A DNA stretch of 56,832 nt from Planctomicrobium piriforme. Lineage in GTDB: Bacteria; Planctomycetota; Planctomycetia; Pirellulales; UBA1268. This document shows positions 43,301-51,843 of this stretch, piece after piece. The notes beneath the pieces are model-generated. The model made no database searches. It worked only from the letters and a program-made list of their open reading frames with translations, and was not told the DNA's origin. Every line of letters begins with the position of its first letter. The first letter of the stretch is position 1. The DNA is taken from assembly GCA_945861585.1 (NCBI GenBank), contig CAMAVC010000010.1, forward strand, positions 1 through 56,832, written 5' to 3'. Position numbers and translations under genes: made by a program.

Positions 43301-46050
43301 GAGGCGATCTCGAGCTCGGGAGTCACGGCGACGCGGCATATGCGATCGAGCACCGGGAGATCGATCGCCACACCCGCCGGCTCGACCCGCCACGCCCCCC
43401 ACCCTGTCGTCGTGGCGGTGCTCCGCACCACAAGCGTGAACGACGGCCGGCCCGACGGCAGCTCGATTGGGATCGCCGTGACGTTCTCGTCGGCCACTAC
43501 CGCGATGGTGACCCCGTCGATTTCGACCCCCTGCAGCCGTCTACCCGCGGGCAGGCCGATCACCACGCCCGACCGCCCATGGCTTTCGATGTCGAACACG
43601 GTCTCGAACTCGGTCCGCCCCGAGGCGTGGCACCAGCACGAGGTCGTCTCGCGCCAGGCCCACGCGCGAGCGGCGCCGTCGTCGCGCCGGCCAGGGATGA
43701 GGTCCGCCGCCGCCGGGCCCGCGGGTGGGCGGTCGCCACCGAAGGAGAACTCTCCGATGAGGGTCGGCCAGTCGCCGGTGGCGCCCGGCCGTGGCGGCAG
43801 TTCTGCGAGCCGCCGATTATCAATCGTCGGCCGACGTCGCCCCGCGTCGCGCACGATCACCTCCCCCACCTGCCGCGCCGCGCCTTCCACCCAGGCCAAC
43901 GGAATCGGCAGCGGCGTATCGAACGGCACGGTGCGGGCGGCGCGGATCGTGACGGCCTCCCGCACCGGCGGCGTGAATTCCACCACCCACGAATCGTCGA
44001 CCGCCTCGAGCCGACGGGCCACCATCGATCCGCTGGCCGGGGCCAAGAGCGACCACTCGAGGAGATCGTCCATCGGTTCGGAGAACTGCACCACCAGCGA
44101 ATCCAAGGCGGACGCATCGGGACGACACTCGAATGTGAACGACTGGGAGAGCCGCTCGTCGCGGACCGTGAGCCGCACCTGGGCCTGCACGTCGAGCGGC
44201 GGCCGGCGGCGCACGAGCTTCACCTGCCAGGACGAGGACCGACCGCCCACGGCGGCCCACGCCCGGACGGCCGGCTCGTCGACGAGCGACGCCAGCCGTG
44301 GGTCGACCGCGCCGCTGTCGGCGCCGATGATCTCGACGGCCTGCTCGGCGCTCGTCTTGAAGCCGATGGCGGCGACCCCCTCCGTGTCGCCCGCGAGCCG
44401 CACCATGTCGATTTCACTCGCCGAAAAGGCCGCCCCTGCGGCGGCGCCCGCGCGGTGTCCGGTGATCCGCAGCCTCAGCCGCCGCCCCGGCACGGCCGCT
44501 GCCGTGAGGCCGATGCGCAGCACGTCGCCGCGGGCATCCCGCACGACTTTCCATTCGAGGGGCTCTGCGGCGCGGGCCTCCGGCAGTGCACTCGGATCGT
44601 CCCCGAAAGGCGCGGGCGCCCAGCCCACGGCATCCACGGTGTCGATGAACCAGCCGGGCGCGATCAGCCCCGTGAGATCGAACGCCTCGCCTCTGCGCAC
44701 GCCGACGTCGCACGTGGCGACGCCGACGACGACTCCGGGTGCGAAATCGACGACCGTCACTCGCTGCACGTCGATCCTGGCGGTGCGCGGCACCACGGCC
44801 ACCCGCACGGCAGCGCCGGGCCCCTGGTGTTCGAGATACACGCGTGCTGGCACGACCTGGTCGCCGGGGGTGTCGCCCTGCTCGTCGGCATGCGGAGGCA
44901 GGGGCCAGGCTGCGGCGGCCTCGGCCGTGACGGCCAGGCACTGCTCGAGTTCGACCGCCGCCACGGTCCAGGCGGGATCGACCTCGACGATCGATCCGCC
45001 ACCGGCCCACGACGAAGCGGCCGGCCGCAGGGTGGGCAGCGGCCGAACCAGCCCGCCGGGGAGCGGGCCGACCGCGCGCACCACGAGGGGCGTGCGCGTA
45101 CCCAGGGCCGCCGCCGGCACGAGGCAGATGATCGAGCGCTTGTCGGCGGCCTCCGACCACGCGACTGCCCGCCGATCGCCGGAGGCGAGCGCCACGCTGG
45201 CGACCACGAGCGCAGGATCCTTGTCGAAGGCCACACGCTCGTCGGCCCAGGCAGCGACGGGCCGCACCGACAGATCGATTGCCACCTGCCGGCCCACGAT
45301 CTCGATCCGGCTCCAGGTCGAGACGGCCGGCTCCGGCGTCCGCTCGTCGATCACCGAAAAATCGATGCGGGGGCGGGCGCCAGCCTCGATCAGCCATGCG
45401 CCGCCGGCGCGGGTCGGAGGAAGGTCGTGGCCGGCGAGCAAAGGGCGTTGCCCGGGGGGGAGGGTCAAGCGAATCGACGACCTGATGGCTGGCAGAAGAT
45501 GCAACGTATAGAGCCGCCCGTCGGCCGTGGCTCGTGGCGGCCCGCTCGTCCACTCCGCGACGTATTCTCCCGCACCGGCCGTCGCCAGCGCAGACGTGCC
45601 GTCTCCTGCTCCGAACACAGTCACCGCCCCGACACCCGCCGCAGTCGTAGCCGTGCAGGCTGCGACGGACAGCTTGCCCAACGGCAGCGTACCGGTGGCG
45701 TCGCCGCCTGCGACCGGCCCGAGGTCGAAGGCGACGCGCCCCTCGAGGAAACCGGCTGCGGTGATCCGTGCCTCGTAGCGGGCCGCTTCGGCCCGCAGCC
45801 CTTCCGGCCGCGGCACCGTGCCAGACACATCGGTGACACGCGCGACAGCCGCCTCGAATGCATCGCGCGGCATCGGCACGTAGCGTTCGTCTCCCAGGGG
45901 CACGTCGGCCAGGCCGTCGCGGGGCACGTGCACGCGCATGAACCGCATCTCTGCCGGCAGCCGGGGTTCGTCTCCCCGCGCATGGGCTGGCGCCGCGAGT
46001 CCGGCGAGCGCTCCGATGAGCCACGCGAGCGTCAGGCACCGTACGCTCAT
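40384..46050 (-). CDS. Giant envelope protein built of two related modules
   Basis: An 1888-residue protein of unknown function. It opens with a signal peptide (CLTLAWLIGALAGLAAPAHA). Residues to about 980 are beta-rich with no Cys-dense or catalytic motif seen. Three hydrophobic segments follow (about 985-1060), then a second signal-peptide-like stretch (LLTLVCLASPAPRASAADA, to about 1077), another beta-rich half and a final membrane helix with basic tail (WATLALLAVGGTAWIITRRR). Shared motifs with the upstream 1100-residue protein include IDGVTIAVV (against VDGVTVAVV) and CIWTLRAPRDAVVHV (against CWELHVAADEHVIV). This suggests fusion of two ancestral proteins. The start overlaps the upstream stop by ATGA. 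Cell-surface or periplasmic location is likely. Confidence 0.7.
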   Translation of the reverse strand: MSVRCLTLAWLIGALAGLAAPAHARGDEPRLPAEMRFMRVHVPRDGLADVPLGDERYVPMPRDAFEAAVARVTDVSGTVPRPEGLRAEAARYEARITAAGFLEGRVAFDLGPVAGGDATGTLPLGKLSVAACTATTAAGVGAVTVFGAGDGTSALATAGAGEYVAEWTSGPPRATADGRLYTLHLLPAIRSSIRLTLPPGQRPLLAGHDLPPTRAGGAWLIEAGARPRIDFSVIDERTPEPAVSTWSRIEIVGRQVAIDLSVRPVAAWADERVAFDKDPALVVASVALASGDRRAVAWSEAADKRSIICLVPAAALGTRTPLVVRAVGPLPGGLVRPLPTLRPAASSWAGGGSIVEVDPAWTVAAVELEQCLAVTAEAAAAWPLPPHADEQGDTPGDQVVPARVYLEHQGPGAAVRVAVVPRTARIDVQRVTVVDFAPGVVVGVATCDVGVRRGEAFDLTGLIAPGWFIDTVDAVGWAPAPFGDDPSALPEARAAEPLEWKVVRDARGDVLRIGLTAAAVPGRRLRLRITGHRAGAAAGAAFSASEIDMVRLAGDTEGVAAIGFKTSAEQAVEIIGADSGAVDPRLASLVDEPAVRAWAAVGGRSSSWQVKLVRRRPPLDVQAQVRLTVRDERLSQSFTFECRPDASALDSLVVQFSEPMDDLLEWSLLAPASGSMVARRLEAVDDSWVVEFTPPVREAVTIRAARTVPFDTPLPIPLAWVEGAARQVGEVIVRDAGRRRPTIDNRRLAELPPRPGATGDWPTLIGEFSFGGDRPPAGPAAADLIPGRRDDGAARAWAWRETTSCWCHASGRTEFETVFDIESHGRSGVVIGLPAGRRLQGVEIDGVTIAVVADENVTAIPIELPSGRPSFTLVVRSTATTTGWGAWRVEPAGVAIDLPVLDRICRVAVTPELEIASVSSAWRSVGWMAGGVAERLAGVRRPSIVPSSPEAAGERRGPSGEVFRVREFVPGDGRGDGGAVVIMPRRWIKSAAVLVGCIVGGVVLAGSRRGAWLAPVACVIAGVAALWCPAPGDVIARAAWWAAIGAAMLVIRRPVTRGALLTLVCLASPAPRASAADALPVFIAPLDDGEMAFVPEPLYRLLARTGGNQAGAIRVVGCQVLVPATRAADQTGERWRLKIDIDALAAGVLELRPQDVVDGWIAETAQIDGEITPLTGAPARHDLLVPTTGRHRIEIDVRPRIEQVGDVEVLTAQLPAAPTATVEFAATAGIGPIGLWCEAATPGEPFVAAPSVWSAASERFVCSVPQAERVRIVRPQTDGIALAAAPPVVESRNTVSWDLDACRVAASFVIDSGRDVAAPCIVRADRGLALVEPADAALDVVPLPGNRYLVRAVRPTGGPWRFEMTFRRLLASPVGIFAVPGAWIERAAADTRTTTLVPAGDLAVQVDAAAPFVMLAPDERGGPTWRADLRVQDGRARDGAVEAGSTPVFGVEPRARVSVERRRQEIRGTQDVRVRFTPERTFIELDARFDASSTPLVSLPLELPADCVVDSIALFDNGLQPPDPADRGPLDTSWRRATPEHGVLTIQRPVAGRFRLELAAHVPHAPAATGRVPVVRALVPAAPAVVAWNESREATAPDRSWELRSDDRPPLYALRVALAPEPAEPLPVEPASPAPQAVVADPRVELADVEVTFEDRGRAWGRARFDVVAQDRVVRLALPRGMRLFEAFVDGQPALPSTPATGIAPAPTDGGERWDITLYDTNWPRSIEVVYAGTVGGALGEDGPIAIAAPTLVGLPCTRCIWTLRAPRDAVVHVAEPGRLLDAAAVQGEQAAALAALRTDFERVIETSPAITRERLRAVLDAREQRLDDASRAGAGSAGAVVHVAAPIDAPLTVRIARRRDPSLVTRAWATLALLAVGGTAWIITRRR

Positions 46051-49000
46051 GCCCCGGAGCCCCCCGGCTTCGTGACGGTGGTCGGAGACTGAACGACCGA
46101 CGGCGAGATCACGATCGACGCCGCGGGCATGTAGCGCGTGGACGACTCGGCCGCGACGAGCAATCCCGCCTGCGGCAGCCGCACGGCAGGGCGATCGACG
46201 AATGCCCGCAGCGCCGCGGCGAGCAGCGACAGCGCCACGCCCGGCACGGCAGCCAGTCCGGCCAGCGGCGCGAGGTCGGGCACCAGGGCCGCCACGAGTG
46301 CCACTCCCGCCCCGATCGACAGCACGACCGGCACGCGACGCAACGCCGGGCGATACACAAGCGCCAACCCCACGGCCAGCGTGATCCCCGACACCACGAG
46401 CACGAGGAGCCACGTCGGAGCCACCCAGATGGCAGCCGCCCCCGGATCACCCACCCCCGCGTACACCACGCGTCGTTCCGCCACCGGCACGTCGGCGGCC
46501 GCCGGCCGCCGCTGCGCCGCCGCCGCGATCCAGTCGACGAGCGCAGCCCGCGTCACGAGTGGCACGAATTCCGGTCCGAGTTCACTCCACTGCCAACGCT
46601 GCTGCGGCGTCCATCCCGACGGAGGCACGATCACGTGCTCGTCGGCCGCCACGTGAAGTTCCCAACAGAACCGACGCAGCACGGTGCCGGCCGGAAACCG
46701 CGGTGCGTCCAAGACCACACGCTCCGGCAGCGCCAGCGGTCCGCCCGACCGCCCGCGCGGCCCGGTCGATTCGACCTCCAGCACGCAGCGCCGGCGGCCC
46801 GATTCGGTGGCTGCCGCCGGCAATGGCACCCGCACCGCGCCATCGCCATCCTCGACGACCGCGACCGTCACACCGTCGACACGCACGCGCGGAACCGCGC
46901 GCGCCTTCGCCGCCCCGGCCTCCGCGGGCAGGGCAAGCCACACGCGCAGGGCCGGCGCCGTGCTCGAGATGGCAAACGTCCGGACGTCGTCGCGTCGATC
47001 GGGCAGGAGCCGTGTCTCGTACCAGGCCGCCTCGATCACCGTGTCACCGGCTCCGGACTCCGGTCGCGTGGCGAGGGCCAGGGGCACGGCGGCCTGGGGC
47101 CCGGTGGCGACCCAGATCCGAGCGGGTCCGGCGGCCTGGGAGGCCACATCGCGCGTCCACGCATCCCCCCGCACCTCGACGGTGAACTGCTCGCCGGCGG
47201 CCAAGGCAAAACTCTGGCGGACGATCCGCGCCTCGAGTGGGAGCACGAGGGGCAGGGTTTCCGCGACGGTCGATTCCTGCGGAACGTCGGGGGTGGGCAG
47301 GCTGAACGTCACGGCCAGATCACCGGCGCCGAGCAGCGGCGTGGCCAACATCACGCGGACCGTGGCGAGCCCATCGGGCACGTCGGCCGACGTCGACACC
47401 TCGAAGGGGTTGAGCAGTTCGCCCTCCTGGCGGATCTCGAGCGAGCCGCCATCCACGACCGCCCGGGCCACGGTGAGATCGAGGAACTCGAGCGGCACGT
47501 TGGCCACCTCGAATCGGATCGTCTCGTCCACCCGCGTGCGCGGCGTTGCGATCGACGCCTGGGCGACCACCACCGCGTCGGTCCGCCGGGGTAGGAACCG
47601 CCGCCGCGCGGAGAATGCCCCCTCGGTGCCGTCGAGTCGATACGTGATCCGCGGTGCCTCACCCCGCCGTGGCGGAGCCGCCACCTGTCTGACGAGCCCG
47701 GTGATCACAGCCTGTTCGGGCAGCACCTCGATATCACTGTCCGACGCGATCGTCACCACCGCCGGCCCCACGAGGTCGGCTTTGGGCACGGGCAGCTTCC
47801 AGCCGACGGCGGTGGCGGAGCGATCGACCGGCAGGCTGCACCGCACGTCGACGGTCGTCTCACCCGACAACGGCTGCACGAACGGAATCACGATGCTGCC
47901 GCTGCTGCTCGCGACGGCGGCCGCGTCGACGATGCCCGGTGGGCCGACGTCGTCGACGCTCCAGCCCTCGAGGCCGAGCGTCATCCGCGAGATCGGCGCG
48001 CCGCGAACGATCACCCGCAGGGTGGCGACGAGATCGATGCGGGTGGCCCGGATGTCGTAGCGGTAGGCCGGCTCAATCACGACACGGCTGCCGCGCCGCC
48101 GCACGCGGAGCGGTAGTCGCACAGGCTGTGCATCGTAGGAAAACGCCGCGACGAAGCCGGGCCGGCGCGCGGCCACCGGTGGGTCGACACGCCGACTTCC
48201 CCCGAGGTCGTCCCAGTCGACCTGCCAGTCTCCCTCCACGACGAGACTCACGCGACCGTGCTGCCGCCACGCGGGCACGCCGGCGACGGCGAATCCCATC
48301 GGATCGAAGGCCGCCGCTCCCGTCGCGTCGATGGGTCGTTCGCACGTCAGCTCCACGACGGCCCGCCCAGCGAAGTCGGGCTCGATCCGCACGAGGGCCT
48401 CCGGATGTTCGTCGTCTCCGCCGACGCGCACGAGTGCGGCCGGGTCGGCCACGGCTTCGAGCCGCGTGCGCGGCGGGAGGGCGATCCGCACCTCGCGCGT
48501 GCCGGCAGGCAGTCCTTCGAGCCGCACGGTGGCCGTGGTTCTGGCGATCGTGCCATCGATCCGCACCAGACTCTCCACGTCGGCGTGCGGCGGAGCATCG
48601 CCCGGCCGGTCGCTTTCGCGCTCGTCGGCGACGACGATCTCGACCACGCCCGAGATCCCGGTGCACTCGACGACGCTGCCGGAGTCAGCCCCGGCGGCGG
48701 GTACAATTCGCGGCGCGGGGCCGGCGGGCCGGATATCGACGCGGGGCGACCGCCGCTCCGTGCGCAGCCGCACGACCGACGCCGTCGCCCGCGGCAGATC
48801 GAGTTGCATCGAATCGGCTGCGGGACTGCGGCCGACCGCCACCTCGCCGACGAGCGTCACGGTGTGCTGCGAATCAGCCGCCGCCTCGAGCCACACGTCG
48901 TAGCCCCGCGTCTTGGCATCGGCATCGACGATGCAGCGACCCTCGCCCTCGTGTTCGGGAGACGCCGTGAGCACGACGCCGCCAAGGGCCAGCGGCAGCC

Positions 49001-49349
49001 TGGCCCAGCCGCTGCGGATCTGCCGGAGCCGAAGCGTGACCGTGAGCCGGCAGGTGTTGCGATCGTGCGCCGTGAGATCCCCGTCGACTTCGATCCACTC
49101 GAGCACGGCTGCCGGCGGCTGCGGCAGACCGGGCAGCCCATCTTTCAAGCGCAACAGATCGACGAAGTCTCGATAGCGGAAGCCGGGCACCGGCACGAGC
49201 CGGCCACCATCATCGCGCAGGTAAAAAATCTCGGGCTCGACCTCCTTCACGGCGGGCGCAGGTTCCGCGCCAACCGCCGCGCCACCCGCGAGGATCGCAA
49301 CGGCCGTCACGAAGGCGGTGAACAGCGAGTGGCGGAAAAGTGGCTGCAT
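46047..49349 (-). CDS. Large envelope protein related to the giant protein
   Basis: An 1100-residue protein of unknown function. Signal peptide at residues 1-28 (LFTAFVTAVAILAGGAAVGA), then EPEIFYLRDDGGRLVPVPGF and RYRDFVDLL, a motif echoed in the giant partner as FIAPLDDGEMAFVPEPLYRL. The long middle is beta-rich. VRVDGVTVAVVEDGDGAVRV near residue 825 and RRFCWELHVAADEHVIVPPS near 900 also recur in the partner. Residues about 983-1056 hold several membrane helices (WLLVLVVSGITLAVGLALVY and following). It is cotranscribed with the giant gene (ATGA overlap) and lies 150 bp after the IMPase-like gene. Likely anchored in a membrane with a large outside part. Confidence 0.7.
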   Translation of the reverse strand: MQPLFRHSLFTAFVTAVAILAGGAAVGAEPAPAVKEVEPEIFYLRDDGGRLVPVPGFRYRDFVDLLRLKDGLPGLPQPPAAVLEWIEVDGDLTAHDRNTCRLTVTLRLRQIRSGWARLPLALGGVVLTASPEHEGEGRCIVDADAKTRGYDVWLEAAADSQHTVTLVGEVAVGRSPAADSMQLDLPRATASVVRLRTERRSPRVDIRPAGPAPRIVPAAGADSGSVVECTGISGVVEIVVADERESDRPGDAPPHADVESLVRIDGTIARTTATVRLEGLPAGTREVRIALPPRTRLEAVADPAALVRVGGDDEHPEALVRIEPDFAGRAVVELTCERPIDATGAAAFDPMGFAVAGVPAWRQHGRVSLVVEGDWQVDWDDLGGSRRVDPPVAARRPGFVAAFSYDAQPVRLPLRVRRRGSRVVIEPAYRYDIRATRIDLVATLRVIVRGAPISRMTLGLEGWSVDDVGPPGIVDAAAVASSSGSIVIPFVQPLSGETTVDVRCSLPVDRSATAVGWKLPVPKADLVGPAVVTIASDSDIEVLPEQAVITGLVRQVAAPPRRGEAPRITYRLDGTEGAFSARRRFLPRRTDAVVVAQASIATPRTRVDETIRFEVANVPLEFLDLTVARAVVDGGSLEIRQEGELLNPFEVSTSADVPDGLATVRVMLATPLLGAGDLAVTFSLPTPDVPQESTVAETLPLVLPLEARIVRQSFALAAGEQFTVEVRGDAWTRDVASQAAGPARIWVATGPQAAVPLALATRPESGAGDTVIEAAWYETRLLPDRRDDVRTFAISSTAPALRVWLALPAEAGAAKARAVPRVRVDGVTVAVVEDGDGAVRVPLPAAATESGRRRCVLEVESTGPRGRSGGPLALPERVVLDAPRFPAGTVLRRFCWELHVAADEHVIVPPSGWTPQQRWQWSELGPEFVPLVTRAALVDWIAAAAQRRPAAADVPVAERRVVYAGVGDPGAAAIWVAPTWLLVLVVSGITLAVGLALVYRPALRRVPVVLSIGAGVALVAALVPDLAPLAGLAAVPGVALSLLAAALRAFVDRPAVRLPQAGLLVAAESSTRYMPAASIVISPSVVQSPTTVTKPGGSGA

Positions 49350-49499
49350 CGATGGTGCGAAATGGTGTGCCGAAGGCGAACCGCGGGCCGGGCCGCGCGC
49401 GATCCGTCCCCTCGACCTTAGTTCGCAACCTACCGCTCCGCACGCGGTTTCGTCATCCGCCGGACCAGTGCATCCCGCACGGCCGGCACAATCGCACCC

Positions 49500-50300
49500 T
49501 CAGGCCGCTTCCGGGGGGAGCAAGCCGCGCACGCGCTCGAGCAGCGCCGGGGTCGCGGCGGCGATGAACACGGGCCGATCGAGCGACACGGGTCCCGGAG
49601 GTCCGCCCGCGAACGGGCCCACGGCCCCACCCGCTTCCGCCACCAGCAAGAGCCCGGCGGCCACGTCCCAGCTCTTGATCGAGCGCACCCAGAAGGCATC
49701 GAGCCGGCCGCAGGCGACATACGCGAGGTTGATCGCCGTCGAGCCGGTGCGCCGCACGGAATGCACGTGCGACACCACGGCCAGAAAATCGGCGACCGCG
49801 CCGGAGTCGACCGACACGTGCGGCGGAAAACTCAGTGCCACGAGCGCGTCGAGCACGTCGCTCGTCTCCCGCGTTCGGATTGGCCGGCCATTGAGAAAGG
49901 CGCCGCCGCCGGCTCGGGCCGTGAAGCACTCGTCGCGTTCCGGATCGTAAATCGCGCCCACGAGCAGGTCGTCGCCGCGGGCCAGCGCCACCGACACGCA
50001 GTAGGCCGGAAAGCCGTGGACGTAGTTCGTGGTGCCGTCGAGCGGATCGACGATCCAGCGGAGCCCAGAGGCCGAGTCGCGAGCCGGCTCGGCGTCGGGC
50101 AGGGTCTCTTCGCCGACGAAGCCGTGCTCGGGAAAGGCCGTGAGCACGATCCGCCTGATCTCACGCTGGGCGGCGAAGTCGGCCTCCGTGACGTAGTCGC
50201 GCTGCCCCTTTTTCGAGACGCCGAATCGGCCCCGCCAGTCCGCGAGCACCCGCCCGCCGGCCCGCGCGGCCGCCTCGCAAACGTCGAGTTGATCCGGCAT
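49500..50300 (-). CDS. Inositol monophosphatase family protein
   Basis: A 266-residue Mg-dependent phosphatase of the IMPase/SuhB/CysQ superfamily. Metal motifs are complete: GFVGEETLPDAEP, WIVDPLDGTTNYVHGFPAYC and SWDVAAGLLLVAEAGG. YVTEADFAAQREI is the N-terminal metal-site helix. The substrate may be inositol phosphate, PAP or a sugar phosphate; motif reading cannot decide. The ATG at 50300 gives the normal N-terminus. It is upstream of the giant genes on the same strand, 150 bp away, and divergent from the orphan gene. Confidence 0.92.
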   Translation of the reverse strand: MPDQLDVCEAAARAGGRVLADWRGRFGVSKKGQRDYVTEADFAAQREIRRIVLTAFPEHGFVGEETLPDAEPARDSASGLRWIVDPLDGTTNYVHGFPAYCVSVALARGDDLLVGAIYDPERDECFTARAGGGAFLNGRPIRTRETSDVLDALVALSFPPHVSVDSGAVADFLAVVSHVHSVRRTGSTAINLAYVACGRLDAFWVRSIKSWDVAAGLLLVAEAGGAVGPFAGGPPGPVSLDRPVFIAAATPALLERVRGLLPPEAA

Positions 50301-50422
50301 GCTTCGGCCTCGCCCTGCGGTCCCGGGTACAATCCGCGGCCCGAGTGCTTCGGTTCGTAGGAGTGCTTCGGTTCGGATCAGACGTGAACCGTTCGTCAGG
50401 AATGTCGCCGGATCATAGCAGC

Positions 50423-51148
50423 ATGAATGCATCTCCACCCGCGGCCGCCTGGTCGCTCGCCGCCGAGCGGGCTTCGTGCACGGCGGGCGGCGCGTCGTCG
50501 GTGATCGATCTTGCCGCCCCGCAGAGTGGTCTGGCCGTCGTCCGGCCCGGTGCCGCGGAGCCCGACCGGCTTCTGGGCGTCGAGCTCGACCCCGCCTGCG
50601 CGTGCGCCGACGCCTGGTGCCGTGGCTCCGATGTGACGGCCGTCTACGAGACCCGCGACGGCGGTCGGTTGCGGGCGACGGCCATGTGGCGGGCCCAGCC
50701 CGCCTGGCTCGACACCGCGGTCGGCGCGTGGTGCCGCGAGGTCGTCGTCTCGGCGCAGACGGCGCTCCTCGAAAGCATGCCGCAGATCAGCGTCAGCGCC
50801 GACGTCGCAGGCGACAGCGTCGTGCCGGTCGCCTATCGTGCGGGCCGCCTCGAATTCTCGCTGGCGCGTGACCAGGAACCCCATGGCTTTCTCGTCTCGG
50901 GGCCAGGCGATCTGGCCGTGGTATTTCTCGTGCATCCCGACGACGCCCGTGGCGCGACCGCCCGCGTGGACGCTGGTCGCGTGCGCATCGCAGCACGGCT
51001 CTTCCCGACGGCCGTCGAGAAGGGCGTGCTCTTGCGCAGCCGGGTGATCGCCGCGATCGGCACCGCCCGCGATGCGACCTCCCCCGGATCGTGGCTCCCC
51101 ACACTCGCCACCGCCTTCGCCGCGTCGCCGCCAGTGCTCACGACCTGA
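50423..51148 (+). CDS. Uncharacterised protein
   Basis: A 241-residue protein that I do not recognise. It has no signal peptide or membrane segment. Text such as SSVIDLAAPQSGLAVVRPGA, CACADAWCRGSDVTAVYETR, WCREVVVSAQTALLES and VVFLVHPDDARGATARVDAG suggests a soluble alternating beta pattern with a cluster of Cys residues around position 60. Two in-frame starts (50402 and 50423) are possible; the second is chosen for coverage only. It is divergent from the IMPase-like gene with a gap of about 120 bp. Repeat G begins directly after its stop. Confidence 0.65.
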   Translation: MNASPPAAAWSLAAERASCTAGGASSVIDLAAPQSGLAVVRPGAAEPDRLLGVELDPACACADAWCRGSDVTAVYETRDGGRLRATAMWRAQPAWLDTAVGAWCREVVVSAQTALLESMPQISVSADVAGDSVVPVAYRAGRLEFSLARDQEPHGFLVSGPGDLAVVFLVHPDDARGATARVDAGRVRIAARLFPTAVEKGVLLRSRVIAAIGTARDATSPGSWLPTLATAFAASPPVLTT

Positions 51149-51655
51149 CACGCCGGCTTCGGGCTCCCCATATCCCGTCGCCGGACGTTCGCCGGTTTGG
51201 GCGCGCCGGCTCGGGCCTGCCCCGTACCGTCTCGCCGGACGTTCGCTGCGGTGGGTTGCGCGCCGGCTTCGGGCTCCCCATATCCCGTCGCCGGACGTTC
51301 ACCTCCGCCCTCCAGGCTTCGGCTCACTCGGATTTGCCTGCGCTGCGCCATCCATGGCTCCGCTGGTCAAATACGCCGGCTCCCGGGACACGGGGAGCCC
51401 GAAGCCTCCCCCACTCAGGAAGCCCGAGGCGTGAGCCGAAGGGATGCCGGGTAGCAGTTTCGGCGGAGACGGTCGGTGCGATGCGGAAGAGCCGACGGGC
51501 AGATACGCGGCTTACACCGAGCGCACCATCACAGTTGAGAAGGGACTAGCGATCGCCCTCGGCGATGAAGCAGCGTACCGCCGGCTCCGAATGCGGGTGG
51601 TTATCAGCTGCCCTGCCGTCCGGCGAGACGGTACGGGGCTGCCCCGAGCCGGCAC
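51149..51655. repeat. Composite repeat element with arm amplification (site G)
   Basis: Starts one base after the stop of the orphan gene. Three tandem copies of the arm end (51149-51191, 51205-51246 and 51257-51300, all with CGCCGGACGTTC), then the left arm (CTCACTCGGATTTGCCTGCG to GCCCGAAGCCTCC), the centre in inverted orientation (51412-51478), a poorly matching stretch (about 51480-51615) and a short right-arm end (GTCCGGCGAGACGGTACGGG, 51618-51652). Two copies read CTTCGGGCTCCCCATATCCC; the middle one reads like the GTACCGTCTCGCC type. No credible gene. Confidence 0.85.
51412..51478 (-). repeat. 67-bp centre module of site G (inverted)
   Basis: Reverse complement of the centre at 40121-40187, with 66 of 67 bases identical. 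Flanked on the left by a left arm in the same orientation as at site F. Confidence 0.9.
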
Positions 51656-51828
51656 AGCTTCACAGCCCTCGAAATCCAACGGGTTTTGACCTTGGAGCGA
51701 CGCGGGGGCGGGCGTTACAGTGCCCCCATCTTTCCCGGATTCCCTTGCCATGGATCGGCCAGGGGGTGATCGTCGCGTTGCGACGACGGCCCTGCGGCCG
51801 CGTCGTGGCGGCCCACGCGGGGCATGAC
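51656..51828. other. Leader region of the YhaO/YhaN-like operon
   Basis: No gene is supported; the promoter of the downstream pair must lie here or in site G. GGTTTTGACC and TTGGAGCG at about 51679-51700 offer a possible -35 (TTGACC) with no clear -10. In-frame open sequence upstream of the chosen start is probably not translated. Confidence 0.35.
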
Positions 51829-51835
51829 AAGGAGG
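51829..51835 (+). promoter_or_regulatory. Ribosome binding site deciding the YhaO-like start
   Basis: AAGGAGG lies 8 bases before the GTG at 51844. It is the strongest Shine-Dalgarno in the region and supports GTG initiation there instead of starts up to 279 bases upstream. Confidence 0.7.
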
Positions 51836-51843
51836 CACGTGCC

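Noticed and set aside
40522-46092. 1856-residue ORF antisense to the giant gene
   Set aside because: It is rich in His, Arg and Gly with no signal peptide or domain. The minus-strand frame has signal peptide, membrane helices and homology to its neighbour.
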